DNA of 64,000 nucleotides from Dyadobacter sp. CY261 (GCF_021440085.1 NZ_JAKCPW010000001.1:1612001-1676000), one strand, 5' to 3'; positions 42,175 through 52,164 are shown, numbered from the stretch's first letter. Notes: generated by a model from the sequence alone, not told the origin. A program made the numbers and translations.

Positions 42175-43929
42175 TTACTGATAACCCGGATTTTGCGTCA
42201 AAGTAGGCTTGCCGTTCAAGGTGCTAAGGTCGATCTGCGTCTGCGGAATTGGATAGAATTCATTTTTGTTCGGGATAAATTTCATCCCGGTCACTTCGCT
42301 TACCTTCGTTACCTCGTAAGCATAGTAACTGTTCAAAAAGCTATTCGCTAACCCCCATCGCACAAGGTCAAAAAAGCGGTGTCCCTGCATGGCGAGTTCG
42401 ATCTTCCGCTCAAAATAGATGGCTTTCAAGGTATAATCCTTCCCGCCTGCTTTGAAATTCCCTTCCGGATAAAGCTTGATCAGATAATTGGCTGCCGGAG
42501 TAGTCGAAAAGCCCAGCTCGGGTTTAGAGTCATCCTTGTACTTATATGCGAATCCCTTTGGATTAGCCGCGCGGCTACGGATGCGATTCACATAACTTTG
42601 CGCTACATCCAGGTTTCCGAGTTGCGCTTCGGCCTCGGCAGCCAGCAGGAGCACATCCGCAAAGCTGACCACATTATAATTGATCGCCGATCCGGGCGCC
42701 CAGGCAGTACCGTCGTAATAAAGGCTTTTGGTAGCATTCCAATAGATGTTTTTCAAATTGACGTACGGCCCTGTCGACACCGAATTGCGGATCCAGGCAT
42801 TGCCGGGCATCAATCCCCAGTCTTTAAAAGGAATGCCCCGTCGGCCGGCCGTCCAATCCAGGCGCGGATCCAGCGTGCCTGCATCTGGCGTGAACGGCTG
42901 GCTCGAAAGAATCCCGATGTCAGCCTTCACTTCGTGCTTGTTATAATCGTCCAGGTACGGCAAACCCGTCTCCGGATTCGTGCGAAACGAATTGACCAGA
43001 TCAATGGAAGGCAGGAAGTTACCACAGCAGCCGAACGGACTGTTAATGGGAAAGTTAAGCATGCTCCCCTGGTTTGCCGTCGCGATCGTTCCATTGCCTA
43101 CATTGGCCGACATATCTATTGAAAACAATGCTTCCGGACTATCCAGCTCTTTCTCCGGGCGGTGGTTATCTTCGAATTCAGGGTTTAAGTCTACTTTTTT
43201 GCCCCTGCTTGTAATGCCTCCATTGATGACCAGGTCAAAATTGGTTTTGGCTTCCGGGTATTTCTTTTGATACAAATACACTTTCCCGAGGTAAGCCTGC
43301 GCAGCCGTTTTGTTGATCCGTCCGGCATCCGGCTGCGTTGCGGTCACATTCTCGACCGCATATTTAAAATCCTCCTCGATTTTCGGCCAGATATCCTTGT
43401 CATTCGGCTGTTTAAATTCCGTAGTCGACTCATCGATCCACGGCACCATATTGTACATACGTTTCAGCTCGAAATAGTAATGCCCGCGCAGAAACCGCGC
43501 CTGACCAATGATATTTTTCAACTCCGCTTCACTCAACTCTGTCGTTTTTGCCGCCACACGCAATATTGCATTGCAACGGCTCACACCCGCAAAACTGGCT
43601 TTCCAACGCTCATTCAGGAATTCGTTGATGGGCTCCACACTGGTCGACAACGGCATCGCGTGCGATTCGCCTCCATAACCACTTCCGTAAATGGCATTAT
43701 CCGGCCCAACTGCCCAGGCAGTGCCCCCATTGATGTTCAACCCATAATTACCCTGCCCGTCGAGCGCCGCATAAGCTCCGATCAGCAGTGAGTTGACACC
43801 GTCTTTGGTCGCTAGTAAATCTTCACCGAGTGCACCCTGAGGGGTGTAATCCAGGAATTCCTCTTTGCAGGATGTCATCGAAAAGGTCGCCACAGCGCAT
43901 GCTAGCAGCCATTTTTTATAGCTTTTCAT
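42175..43929 (-). CDS. SusD/RagB family nutrient-binding lipoprotein
   Basis: A 584-residue outer-membrane lipoprotein (signal MKSYKKWLLACAVATFSMTSC, lipobox SMTSC). The SusD architecture is seen: N-terminal TPR-like helices (LRGHYYFELKRMYN near residue 150, AAQAYLGKVYLYQ near 215) and the C-terminal segment GHRFFDLVRWGLAN. It caps the SusC channel encoded 17 bp upstream and captures oligosaccharides or similar nutrients. The GH35 gene upstream in the cluster suggests a galactose-containing glycan. Confidence 0.93.
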   Translation of the reverse strand: MKSYKKWLLACAVATFSMTSCKEEFLDYTPQGALGEDLLATKDGVNSLLIGAYAALDGQGNYGLNINGGTAWAVGPDNAIYGSGYGGESHAMPLSTSVEPINEFLNERWKASFAGVSRCNAILRVAAKTTELSEAELKNIIGQARFLRGHYYFELKRMYNMVPWIDESTTEFKQPNDKDIWPKIEEDFKYAVENVTATQPDAGRINKTAAQAYLGKVYLYQKKYPEAKTNFDLVINGGITSRGKKVDLNPEFEDNHRPEKELDSPEALFSIDMSANVGNGTIATANQGSMLNFPINSPFGCCGNFLPSIDLVNSFRTNPETGLPYLDDYNKHEVKADIGILSSQPFTPDAGTLDPRLDWTAGRRGIPFKDWGLMPGNAWIRNSVSTGPYVNLKNIYWNATKSLYYDGTAWAPGSAINYNVVSFADVLLLAAEAEAQLGNLDVAQSYVNRIRSRAANPKGFAYKYKDDSKPELGFSTTPAANYLIKLYPEGNFKAGGKDYTLKAIYFERKIELAMQGHRFFDLVRWGLANSFLNSYYAYEVTKVSEVTGMKFIPNKNEFYPIPQTQIDLSTLNGKPTLTQNPGYQ

Positions 43930-43946
43930 AAATTCTGATTAAAGGT

Positions 43947-46900
43947 TTAGAAATTAAGCTGTATGCCGCCAAGGAACTGGCGATCATTTGGATAGACCCC
44001 TTTGTCTACCCCAAAACTGGTTGCCGAGCCACCAATTTCGGGATCGAGCCCAATATATTTGGTAATTGTAAACACATTGGCCGCCTGCACATAAATGCGG
44101 AGGCTCGACATATGGAGCTTGGAAAGCAGCGTAACGGGGAGGTTGTACCCGAGCTGGATGTTTTTGAGCCGCAAGTAAGAGCCGTCCTCGACGTAATAGG
44201 AAGTTGGTGAGCCGTTTGTGGCCGCGGTCATTTTTGTTTCCTGGATTGGCAGGGTTGCATTCGTATTTTGTGGCGTCCATGAATCGTACAATGCGCGCTT
44301 GCTTTTGGCCTGCACAAACGAAGCGTAGAAATCGTGGGTATACCGTAGCTGGTTCCAGATATCTCCCCCCTGCACGCCGTACAAGAAAGCACTGAGATCG
44401 AATCGTTTATACGTCAATCCAATGTTCAGGCCGTAGTTGAAATCAGGGTTCGGGTTTCCGAGAAAGGTCCGGTCGTCGGCGGTAATGATGCCGTCGTCAT
44501 TGACGTCTTTGAAGCGGAAACGGCCCAGTGCCTGGTCGGTCTGGTACACGGCCGCCACATTGCCCGTCACCTGCCGTGCCTGCTCGTTGGCGGCATCCAG
44601 CTCCTGGGTAGTGTTCCAGAAACCGGTGATCTGATAGCCGTAAAACGATCCGATCGGGTGGCCTACTTCATTCCGCACATAGTTGATACCATTCAATGCG
44701 CGGCCGGTGGAGAAGAAATAATTCGTGTTGTCGGTCACACGTGTGACCTTGTTTTTGTAGGAAGTAAATGTGGCACCGAGATCCAGTCGCAAGTCGGTTG
44801 CAAGGTTTTTGTGAAAGTTAACCGACAGATCGACGCCGCGGTTGGTAGTTCCTGCAATATTTACAAATGGTACAGTACCGGGCCCTTGCGTCCCCGGAAC
44901 TGCCGGATTATAGAGCAGGTCCTTGATATCCTTCCTGAAATAGTCAACCGAAACGTCGATCATTCCATTCAGGAACGTAGCGTCGATTCCGACATTGGCA
45001 TTAATATTCCGCTCCCATTTCGCATCCGGGTTGCCGATTTGGCCTACCTGAAAGCCCGGCTGGTTGGAATTGTTTGTACGCGCAATGTCGTAATAGGAAG
45101 CCGCTTTGTCCATGATAAACGTGTAATAGCCATTATTGGCATTGACATTCAACTGGTTACCCATTACACCCCAGCTTCCGCGCACTTTCAGGTCGGTGAG
45201 CCATTTGATCCCCTGTAAAAAACTTTCCTCGGACAACCGCCACCCGGCACTCACTGACGGGAACCAGCCATACTGGTATTTGACAAACTTCGAGGATCCA
45301 TCACGCCGCAGTGTCCCACTCAACAAATATTTGCCCCTGAACGCATAATCCAGCCGTCCGAACTGCGAGTTCAGCGACTCAAAACTCCGCCCGCTGTAAT
45401 TACTCTGAATGCCAGAACCGGTTGATAATGTGGAATAATTGGGGTCGAACGTGTAATAATCGCGTGTGGTACCGCCCAGGTTCTCGTAGTAGGATTTATA
45501 GGCCTCATTGCCCAATACCACGGTAATGTCGTGCAAACTACCTATCAGTTTTTTGTAGGTCAATGTGTTGGTCCAGGTCCACGCGTAACCGCTCGAAGAG
45601 CCCTGTGAAAATGCGTTGTACTTGGTATTTTCATTGTTTTCATAAGTTGGGTACACAAACGACCGCGAAGTGCCCGAATACATTTCACCCCCAAAATTTG
45701 TCCTGATTGTGAGGCCTCTAAGCACATCTATTTCCGCAAACATATTTCCGAAAAGCCGGTTGCCGAGCGTGCGGTTGTCCTTCAAACGCTCCAATGTCCC
45801 CACCGGGTTGTTACCATTATAACCCGTTCCGAAGATGCCCGCATAGTTACCCATGATATCCCGTACCGGAAAGATCGGCGACATTTGAGCGGCCGTTTGA
45901 ACGATGTTCAGGTCGGAAAGCTCGGTCTGCTGGGGGTTGCTGGTGATGGTGTAGGTCAGGTTTTCACCAATGCGAATATGCTTGCTGACGTTGAAAAGCG
46001 TGTTTGCCCGTAGGTTGTAGCGTTTCAGGTAAGTCGAAAGCATTGTGCCTTGCTGGTTGAGGTAGTTGAGCGAAATCATGTAGTTCCCTTTGTCCGTGCC
46101 GCCGCTAACGGATAGGTTGTGGCTCGTGTTGACAGCAGGTTTGAAAACTTCGTGGTACCAGTCGGTACCCGCCTTGTTTGCCCGGATAATGCGGTAAAAT
46201 TTGTTGTAATCGTCGTCGGTTTTGTAGTTGGGATTGATGTAATATTTGGATGGATCTACCGCAGGATCGCCTTCCATTTTACCCAGCGGATAAATGTAGT
46301 CGGGAATCACCGGCTCAGGTCCCGAACCGTAAATGGGGTCATTAATGGGTAAACCCGAATTCTTGTTTGCGATCCAGCGCAACTGCGCTTCTTCCGTCGG
46401 GCTCAGCAAATCCCACACATTCCCCGATTTCGGCACCTGCACGCCATAATAAGCATCATATTGTACCGACACCTTACCCGTACCTTTTTTAGTAGTAATG
46501 ATAATCACCCCATTTGACGCCCTTGACCCATAAATGGAAGCTGCACCGGCATCTTTCAGCACCTGAATGGATGCGATGTCATTGGGATTCAGGTTTGTAC
46601 TGTTCTGCGTAGGCACACCATCGACCACATACAAAGGCGTATTATTGCCAAATGTATTGATCCCCCGGATACGCACCTGCGGCTCCGCACCTGGCTGACC
46701 CGAGGAAATCACCGTCACCCCGGAAGCTTGTCCTTGTAACAAACCCGAAACGAGCCCATTCGGCTGTTTGGTAATATTTTTCATATCCACCACTGCCACA
46801 GAGCCGGTAATGTCCTTTTTCTTCTGTGTCGCATAGGCCGTTACCACTACCTCACTGAGGATCTTGGTATCAGGCATCAGCTGCACATTGATTTCAGAAC

Positions 46901-47225
46901 GGTTGCCAATGACAATTTCCTGAGACAAATAGCCGATAAACGAAAACGTCAATGTGCCATTTTCAGGAACTGACAGACGAAAATTGCCATCCGGGTCCGT
47001 CGTAGTGCCAACCGACGTCCCTTTCAGGATCACGTTTACCCCAACGAGCGGCTCATCCTTGTCCGAAAGCACTTTTCCTTTTACTTCCGCATCAGCGTAC
47101 AATACATCCGCGACGATGAACTTTGTGGGCAACGAGGCCAGCGCGAAGCCCGCATTACAGCTTGTAAAAGCCGCCAATGCAAGACATAAAGCCCGTTTCC
47201 CTGGTGAGTAGTGTTTTGAATTCAT
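43947..47225 (-). CDS. SusC/RagA family TonB-dependent outer-membrane transporter
   Basis: A 1092-residue TonB-dependent receptor. I start at ATG 47223-47225 (MNSKHYSPGKRALCLALAAF), ten residues after the first in-frame ATG. After the signal peptide come the carboxypeptidase-D-like domain (VKGKVLSDKDEPLVGVNVIL), a TonB-box region, the plug (QPNGLVSGLLQGQASGV, RIRGINTFG, YGSRASNGVIIITTK) and the beta-barrel to the terminal LNF. It imports a nutrient with its SusD partner, energised by TonB. The upstream motif shared with the GH35 gene suggests joint control. Confidence 0.93.
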   Translation of the reverse strand: MNSKHYSPGKRALCLALAAFTSCNAGFALASLPTKFIVADVLYADAEVKGKVLSDKDEPLVGVNVILKGTSVGTTTDPDGNFRLSVPENGTLTFSFIGYLSQEIVIGNRSEINVQLMPDTKILSEVVVTAYATQKKKDITGSVAVVDMKNITKQPNGLVSGLLQGQASGVTVISSGQPGAEPQVRIRGINTFGNNTPLYVVDGVPTQNSTNLNPNDIASIQVLKDAGAASIYGSRASNGVIIITTKKGTGKVSVQYDAYYGVQVPKSGNVWDLLSPTEEAQLRWIANKNSGLPINDPIYGSGPEPVIPDYIYPLGKMEGDPAVDPSKYYINPNYKTDDDYNKFYRIIRANKAGTDWYHEVFKPAVNTSHNLSVSGGTDKGNYMISLNYLNQQGTMLSTYLKRYNLRANTLFNVSKHIRIGENLTYTITSNPQQTELSDLNIVQTAAQMSPIFPVRDIMGNYAGIFGTGYNGNNPVGTLERLKDNRTLGNRLFGNMFAEIDVLRGLTIRTNFGGEMYSGTSRSFVYPTYENNENTKYNAFSQGSSSGYAWTWTNTLTYKKLIGSLHDITVVLGNEAYKSYYENLGGTTRDYYTFDPNYSTLSTGSGIQSNYSGRSFESLNSQFGRLDYAFRGKYLLSGTLRRDGSSKFVKYQYGWFPSVSAGWRLSEESFLQGIKWLTDLKVRGSWGVMGNQLNVNANNGYYTFIMDKAASYYDIARTNNSNQPGFQVGQIGNPDAKWERNINANVGIDATFLNGMIDVSVDYFRKDIKDLLYNPAVPGTQGPGTVPFVNIAGTTNRGVDLSVNFHKNLATDLRLDLGATFTSYKNKVTRVTDNTNYFFSTGRALNGINYVRNEVGHPIGSFYGYQITGFWNTTQELDAANEQARQVTGNVAAVYQTDQALGRFRFKDVNDDGIITADDRTFLGNPNPDFNYGLNIGLTYKRFDLSAFLYGVQGGDIWNQLRYTHDFYASFVQAKSKRALYDSWTPQNTNATLPIQETKMTAATNGSPTSYYVEDGSYLRLKNIQLGYNLPVTLLSKLHMSSLRIYVQAANVFTITKYIGLDPEIGGSATSFGVDKGVYPNDRQFLGGIQLNF

Positions 47226-47398
47226 AAGTAAACAGAAGGTTTTTCGGCTACCCACAATCGGGGAGCCTGGTTTAAAAAATGAAAAGGATAGGATGTGCCT
47301 GATTGGACTCTGCCGGGATTATTCCTGACCATTAAATTGTGTCAATCACACACTTTGATGGTAAGATGAAAGAATATTTAACTATCTGTTGATAAAAC

Positions 47399-47442
47399 AG
47401 TTAAAAAATTTCCGCAAACCTTTTCGCAATCCTTTGCAGAAA
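47399..47442 (-). promoter_or_regulatory. Operator-like region upstream of susC
   Basis: agttaaaaaatttccgcaa (47399-47417) is identical to a block at 49297 upstream of the GH35 gene. Behind it both regions carry further CGCAA/TTGCG elements (here ccgcaaaccttttcgcaatcc). This looks like a shared regulator site about 170-220 bp before the susC ATG. Remaining DNA in this 371-bp gap shows no gene. Confidence 0.5.
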
Positions 47443-47562
47443 TCCGTTTGCTTAACATGAGGGCATATTTTGCAGGTTCTTAAAAAGCAAGTGTGTGTCT
47501 CGCCACTTCAAAAGAATTATAACTATTTTAAGGAGATCTCTTCAAAAGAACTTCCGCGAAAC

Positions 47563-47591
47563 AAAAATGCCAGGCTTTATCACCTGGCATT
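47563..47591 (-). terminator. Terminator after GH35 gene
   Basis: The stem aatgccagg / cctggcatt has an 8-nt loop, with a TTTTTG tail on the minus strand. It starts only 6 bp beyond the stop of the GH35 gene and separates it from the susC unit. Confidence 0.8.
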
Positions 47592-47596
47592 CAATG

Positions 47597-49234
47597 CTAT
47601 TGTTCAAAATTCGGCTTGGTATTATACTGGTCGGATTGCAGTCCTCGCAGCTTCACTTTGAGGATCACGCCGTCGGGTGTCAGCGTAGAATGGTACACCT
47701 CATCACCGTTCCAAATGCGCCTTCGTTTCCATACGCCTTGTTCAAAAGTACCTTCCTCAACATAAATCAACTCTGAAGCCGAAAAGCCGGAACCTAGTCT
47801 TGGCCGGAACTGAAACTTCGCATCGAAACCCATCAGATAGAATTCGTCCGGGGCGGTTTCACCCACAAGCACACGACCGGTAGGTTCTTTAATTGTCTTA
47901 TAGGAAGGAAAGCCAAACGTAAGCAGCAAATCATAATCAGAGAAATGCAACAGCTTCTCCCCCAGCCCGTCTTCCTCAACGGCAGCTTTGAGCTTGCCAG
48001 TGCCCTGCAAGCTGGTAATCAATGGAATGGCCGGATCCAGCAACTTGTAATTGGCTGCAATAGCCGAGAACTTCTCGTCGAGCTTCGTCTTGTCACGTTG
48101 GTCATGCGGGTCTGCATGAAAAGGGTCGATGCCGTACGGGGCCACGCCAATGGTGTTATAATCGCCAATCGCGTAGAAGTGAAACCGCGCAAAGAGCACT
48201 CCCTTACCGGTTTCCGGCACGAAGAGTGCGTTATCGGGACGGGCATATTTCTCACACAAATCCCTAAACTGCACATAATTCCGGTTATAAATATCCACCG
48301 CCAAAAAGTCGATATCTGGCGCCACGGCCTTGTAAACGTCGATCATATTCGAAGTAGGTCCGCCGCTCGGGTGCTCGCCCGCACGCTCGAAGCGGTTTTC
48401 GCGCAGCCAGGCGTTCGCGTACATGGGAAGTGGATATTGCTTTTTGCCTTCTGCTGTGACGTAATTGATGTACTGGGCCATATGATAAGCCGAAAAAGTC
48501 TCCGGCGCATCGAAACCGAACACCTGTTGCCAAGTGCCTGGCTTTTTCTTCAAAGTTGAAACCAGTTTGGCCGGAACCTGGCCATTGAATAGCTTCGTGG
48601 CGTCGGGCGAATAATCCCTGTCGGTTCCCAGCGAACCCGGCTCATTTTCAACCTGCATCATAATAACCGTACGATGCGCCTCGTCGATTTGCCGGATATG
48701 CGCCATCACAGCCGCAAACGCCTTGGCATCTGCATTGCGGTTATTTTCGGAAATCGTAGCCTGAACCTGGATCGGCTGCCCGCCGGCATTAAGCATCCGC
48801 GTGTACTGTTTTGTATTTTCCTTCATCCAAACCGGAATATACTGCGAGCTGCCATTCTTGAACGACGCAAACCAAAGCAGCACCAGCCGGATGTTTTCCC
48901 GTCGGGCGTCGAGTATCAATTTATCCAGATCCGCAAAATCATATTTCCCCTGTTCCTTCTCTATATTTTCCCAATAAATAGGCACTTCAAGCGTGTTGCA
49001 ATGCAGCTCCTTCAATTGCGGCCATGTCTTATCGAGGATATCCGGCCATCCGCTCGAATTCCACATTTGCGCGCCGAGAATTAAGTAAGGTTTTCCATCG
49101 ACCATCAGCGTGTGACGACCGTTTTTGGAAACAAGTGCCGGGATCGGCTTTGAATTGGTTTGGCTAAAAGCGGGAAATTGGGCAGAAAGCATTAAAACGC
49201 CCGCAACCAGGCCATTCAGGTATCGCTTGATCAT
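47597..49234 (-). CDS. GH35-type beta-galactosidase family protein (with DUF5597-like C-terminus)
   Basis: A 545-residue exported glycosidase. I start at ATG 49232-49234 (MIKRYLNGLVAGVLMLSAQF, a signal peptide); the frame is open further upstream, but that region contains the shared operator block. The GH35/GH42-type TIM barrel shows LKELHCNTLEVPIYWENIE and the acid/base Glu in MMQVENEPGS; the nucleophile Glu is probably in FVPETGKG. The C-terminal part resembles the DUF5597 beta-domain. It should release terminal galactose or related residues. It lies just upstream of a SusC/SusD pair in the same direction. Confidence 0.87.
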   Translation of the reverse strand: MIKRYLNGLVAGVLMLSAQFPAFSQTNSKPIPALVSKNGRHTLMVDGKPYLILGAQMWNSSGWPDILDKTWPQLKELHCNTLEVPIYWENIEKEQGKYDFADLDKLILDARRENIRLVLLWFASFKNGSSQYIPVWMKENTKQYTRMLNAGGQPIQVQATISENNRNADAKAFAAVMAHIRQIDEAHRTVIMMQVENEPGSLGTDRDYSPDATKLFNGQVPAKLVSTLKKKPGTWQQVFGFDAPETFSAYHMAQYINYVTAEGKKQYPLPMYANAWLRENRFERAGEHPSGGPTSNMIDVYKAVAPDIDFLAVDIYNRNYVQFRDLCEKYARPDNALFVPETGKGVLFARFHFYAIGDYNTIGVAPYGIDPFHADPHDQRDKTKLDEKFSAIAANYKLLDPAIPLITSLQGTGKLKAAVEEDGLGEKLLHFSDYDLLLTFGFPSYKTIKEPTGRVLVGETAPDEFYLMGFDAKFQFRPRLGSGFSASELIYVEEGTFEQGVWKRRRIWNGDEVYHSTLTPDGVILKVKLRGLQSDQYNTKPNFEQ

Positions 49235-49296
49235 ATTCAGGTTTAGAAAATTGAGACCGGAATATGAAGCAATATTCAACCCACTGCAAACAAATA

Positions 49297-49338
49297 AGTT
49301 AAAAAATTTCCGCAATGCGTTCCGCAAAGGTTTGCGGG
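49297..49338 (-). promoter_or_regulatory. Operator-like region upstream of GH35 gene
   Basis: It contains agttaaaaaatttccgcaa (identical to 47399-47417), then a palindrome-like pair ccgcaaa gg tttgcgg at about 49322-49337. Its distance to the ATG is about 65-105 bp. The palindrome is of the LacI/GntR kind. Confidence 0.5.
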
Positions 49339-49349
49339 AATGCATGGGT

Positions 49350-50042
49350 TTACAATCTCATGCAAAGGCCGTGACGGATTCCTTCATCGCTGTCAAATCT
49401 ATTTCTGATAATAGAATAGAATTGCTCATCCCCACGCTCATAATATCGAAAAATGGCATAAGCTATAAGATCCGCCAGTTGTATGATCCTCGAAGCTCGC
49501 GAATCCAAAAATAATGGTACCTCAGAAAGATTGCGTAAAACTCCCCATCGATGGCCTAACGTTCGAAAATTAGTTGCCAATCCTTGAAGCGCCACCTCGT
49601 AAGTAGATTTGTCGACAATAATCAATCCACGTTGCGGATCATTTACTTTGTGAAGCCTTCCCAAATAATGGTCGAACCTGCTCGCGATCTGCTCGAACGC
49701 AATTTCAACAGGATCTTTCGGAAATACTTTTGCCTTGTTGACCACACATGCAAATATGCGGTTCGACGGATGGGACTTGGCCAAGACAGTCAGTGCATCG
49801 CGGACAGCGTCGATGCGTTGTTGTTTTGAAAAAGGCTGCCAGAAATGCCGCCCGCCCATCATAGGACTTCCATGGAGTTCAACATCGCATGTATGGCTTG
49901 GATCAAAGCGTTCTGCTATTCGGTCTAGTTCGTTAGCAAGCCAGAACACTTGTCTTTCAAATAACGATACACCTGCCAGAACGAAATGTCTTTGATTCGG
50001 ATCCTTCGCGCTACCGGATTCATCGCAGTACAGTAAATGCAT
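49350..50042 (-). CDS. DUF3800 domain protein
   Basis: A 230-residue protein with the DUF3800 hallmarks: the N-terminal acidic strand MHLLYCDESGS, the DxE-type site CDVELHGS, the IIVDKSTYE strand and the final DSRASRIIQLADLIAYAIFR. The family has a predicted RNase-H-like nuclease core and is frequent in accessory and mobile regions. There is no signal peptide. It is not obviously linked to its GH35 and SusD neighbours and could be a later insertion. Function unknown. Confidence 0.88.
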   Translation of the reverse strand: MHLLYCDESGSAKDPNQRHFVLAGVSLFERQVFWLANELDRIAERFDPSHTCDVELHGSPMMGGRHFWQPFSKQQRIDAVRDALTVLAKSHPSNRIFACVVNKAKVFPKDPVEIAFEQIASRFDHYLGRLHKVNDPQRGLIIVDKSTYEVALQGLATNFRTLGHRWGVLRNLSEVPLFLDSRASRIIQLADLIAYAIFRYYERGDEQFYSIIRNRFDSDEGIRHGLCMRL

Positions 50043-50335
50043 AAAAAAAACAGTTAAGGAGAAACCATGTTCTCGCGATCCATCAGGCAGGACCTCTCAA
50101 CTGCATGGTAAAAGTAGGTAAGTTATTTTTAGAAGTCAAGACGGAAAGCCCGGCTATTACCCAACCGGGTCATTCCAATTTCCAAACGGTAAAAAGATGT
50201 ATTACTAAACCAATAATGGTCACTCTTTTCTTAAAATACTTACTTCGGAAGATAGAAACCTTCCCCAAGTTTCGCCCCTTTCCAATCCATCAACAATTTC
50301 CCTTTCAACCCCGAGTGTAAAACCGAAACATCCCT
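50043..50335. other. Gene-free stretch upstream of DUF3800 gene
   Basis: No supported gene; a 71-codon plus-strand frame here has no family features. It should contain the promoter of the DUF3800 gene next to 50042. Confidence 0.45.
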
Positions 50336-50650
50336 TATTTCCAACTCCCAACCGTCATATTCTCATCAAACCGAAACATAGGCTCCGGCTAGCGATGTTC
50401 TTTCCTGATGACATTTTCAATTACCAAACGGTCGATTTCGGAATTTTTGAAGGTAATGGGCGCATAAGATGCATGCAGGTTCGCGTGTTCCGATCGGGAT
50501 TAGATGTTGGTGCCTTCAATGCGTGAGACTTTTACATTGGAGAAGTAGCCTCTCTTATCAAACAAACTATAAAAAAGAATGGATGCCGCGGCGGTATTTC
50601 CCTTGATGCTTTGGTAAGTAAATATAAGGGTTTAGGTAGAGACTGCACGT
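50336..50650 (-). pseudogene. Decayed reading frame after SusD, possibly beta-helix enzyme end
   Basis: One minus-strand frame reads TLIFTYQSIKGNTAAASILF, YSLFDKRGYFSNVKVSRIEG, TNI, stop, SRSEHANLHASYAPITFKNS, EIDRLVIENVIRKEHR, stop, PEPMFRFDENMTVGSWK, stop. The alternation of NV-V-x-x-I-x-G and LVIENV resembles coils of right-handed beta-helix polysaccharide enzymes. Two internal stops and no start show decay. It lies directly downstream of a SusD gene, where such an enzyme gene would be expected. Confidence 0.4.
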
Positions 50651-50686
50651 AGCCAACCGATAGGCCGACTACGTGAGTCCTTTTTT
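50641..50686 (+). repeat. Inverted repeat near susD stop
   Basis: gact(g)cacgtag pairs with ctacgtgagtc around a 16-nt loop, followed on the plus strand by tttttt. As a terminator it points to the plus strand, where no gene ends, so its role is unclear; it may stabilise the 3' end of the susD transcript. Confidence 0.45.
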
Positions 50687-50691
50687 CAAAA

Positions 50692-52164
50692 TCAATATCC
50701 GTTATTCTGTTTTAATCCGCTCGAAAGGTCGATTTGTGCCTGCGGGATCGGGTAAACTTTCATGAAATCCTTAGGCGCAAGCTCAACGACGACCGGCGTT
50801 TTGGCAGCATAATTGTAAAGGCGCTCCTCTTGCTTCATCACTGTGAGGTATTTGCCTGAGCGTACCAGGTCGAACCAGCGCTCGTGCTCATAGGCGAGCT
50901 CCAACTGGCGTTCGTTCAGGATCAGATCCATCAAATCGGCCGTTTCGGTGCCTTTGTAGTTATGCGCGGCGTTGCCGAATGCACGTTCGCGAATTTTGTT
51001 CAGTTGCACCAATGCATTGGCTTTGTCGCCTTGTTTGAACAGTGTTTCAGCATACAACAATACAATGTCCGCGTAACGCAGCACAGGAATGTCAATCCCC
51101 GACGCGCCGTAGGAATGCTTCACGGCATACTTGCTCACATAGGGATAATAGATTGGCTCCGCATTGGGTTGCGCAGGCGATGTCCACCATTCCTTCACAG
51201 TGGCGGCCTTGCGTTTGTCGGCCTCTTCGTATTTTTTCAGGAGGCTCCAGGATGGCAGCGATGTTTCCGCACCACGGTCGGCGATACCCACCAGACCGCC
51301 ATTTGGCGTATAGGAGGTCGATAGGCTTTGTCCGTTGGTCCCATCCACATATTTGACGGTAAAAATCACCTCGTCGTTGTCCTCGGTTTCAAGCTTCCAA
51401 AGTGACGCAAAATCCGCTACCAATTTGTAATCCAATTCATTGATCACTTTTTCCAATTGGGTTTTTGCATTAGCCCAATCCTGGCGGTAAACATATACCT
51501 TTCCAAGTAATGCCATCGCTGCACCTTTGCTCGCACGTCCGGTCGCGGTGGATTTGCGGGCGGGGAGTTTGGCGGCTGCGTCGGTCAGGTCTTCGATAAT
51601 AAGAGAATAAATCTCCTCTTCCGTTGCTTTGGGCAATGCCGCAGCCTCGGGAATCGAAATTTTGTCCACCACTTTGGGCACCGCTCCGAACACACGAACC
51701 AGATCAAAGTAGTACAATGCACGCATGAATTTGGCCTCGCCGATATACTGATCTTTCTGACCGGCAGTATAATTCGTCGGCGTGTCGATGTTGAGCAACA
51801 CGGCGTTGGCGCGGAAAACACCGTTGTAGGTGGTGTTCCAAAATGCGGCAGTCAATGCGTTATCGGCATTCACGGTAAGGAAATCGACATCGTTGGAGCC
51901 CGCGATGGTTGTGTTGGCCGACATATAAAGGTTGTCTGCCGGTACTTCCATCAACAAATAGTCGGTCTGGCGGCGCGTTTGCAAACTATTGTAAATGCCC
52001 AACACAGCCTGATTAATGTCCGCTGCATTCTTATAAAAATTCGTAGGCGTCAGCACCGAATCCGGTGTCAGGTTCAGCAGCTTGTCTTCGCAGCTGGTAA
52101 AGCCTAATGCCATCAACATCAAGCCCGTTTTAATATGTCTTGAGATATTCATATCCTGGTGCAT
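50692..52164 (-). CDS. SusD/RagB family nutrient-binding lipoprotein
   Basis: A 490-residue outer-membrane lipoprotein (signal ending LGFTSC, then EDKLLNLTPDS). SusD features: FMRALYYFDLVRVFG near residue 135, SKGAAMALLGKVYVYRQDWA near 215 and ELAYEHERWFDLVRSGKY near 430. The start ATG overlaps the SusC stop (TAATG); a second ATG lies at 52152. It works with the adjacent SusC and, from context, is part of the LacI-controlled locus. Confidence 0.93.
   Translation of the reverse strand: MHQDMNISRHIKTGLMLMALGFTSCEDKLLNLTPDSVLTPTNFYKNAADINQAVLGIYNSLQTRRQTDYLLMEVPADNLYMSANTTIAGSNDVDFLTVNADNALTAAFWNTTYNGVFRANAVLLNIDTPTNYTAGQKDQYIGEAKFMRALYYFDLVRVFGAVPKVVDKISIPEAAALPKATEEEIYSLIIEDLTDAAAKLPARKSTATGRASKGAAMALLGKVYVYRQDWANAKTQLEKVINELDYKLVADFASLWKLETEDNDEVIFTVKYVDGTNGQSLSTSYTPNGGLVGIADRGAETSLPSWSLLKKYEEADKRKAATVKEWWTSPAQPNAEPIYYPYVSKYAVKHSYGASGIDIPVLRYADIVLLYAETLFKQGDKANALVQLNKIRERAFGNAAHNYKGTETADLMDLILNERQLELAYEHERWFDLVRSGKYLTVMKQEERLYNYAAKTPVVVELAPKDFMKVYPIPQAQIDLSSGLKQNNGY

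Noticed and set aside
50105-50320. 71-codon plus-strand frame
   Set aside because: No family features, no start context and Pro/Phe-rich noise; probably chance.
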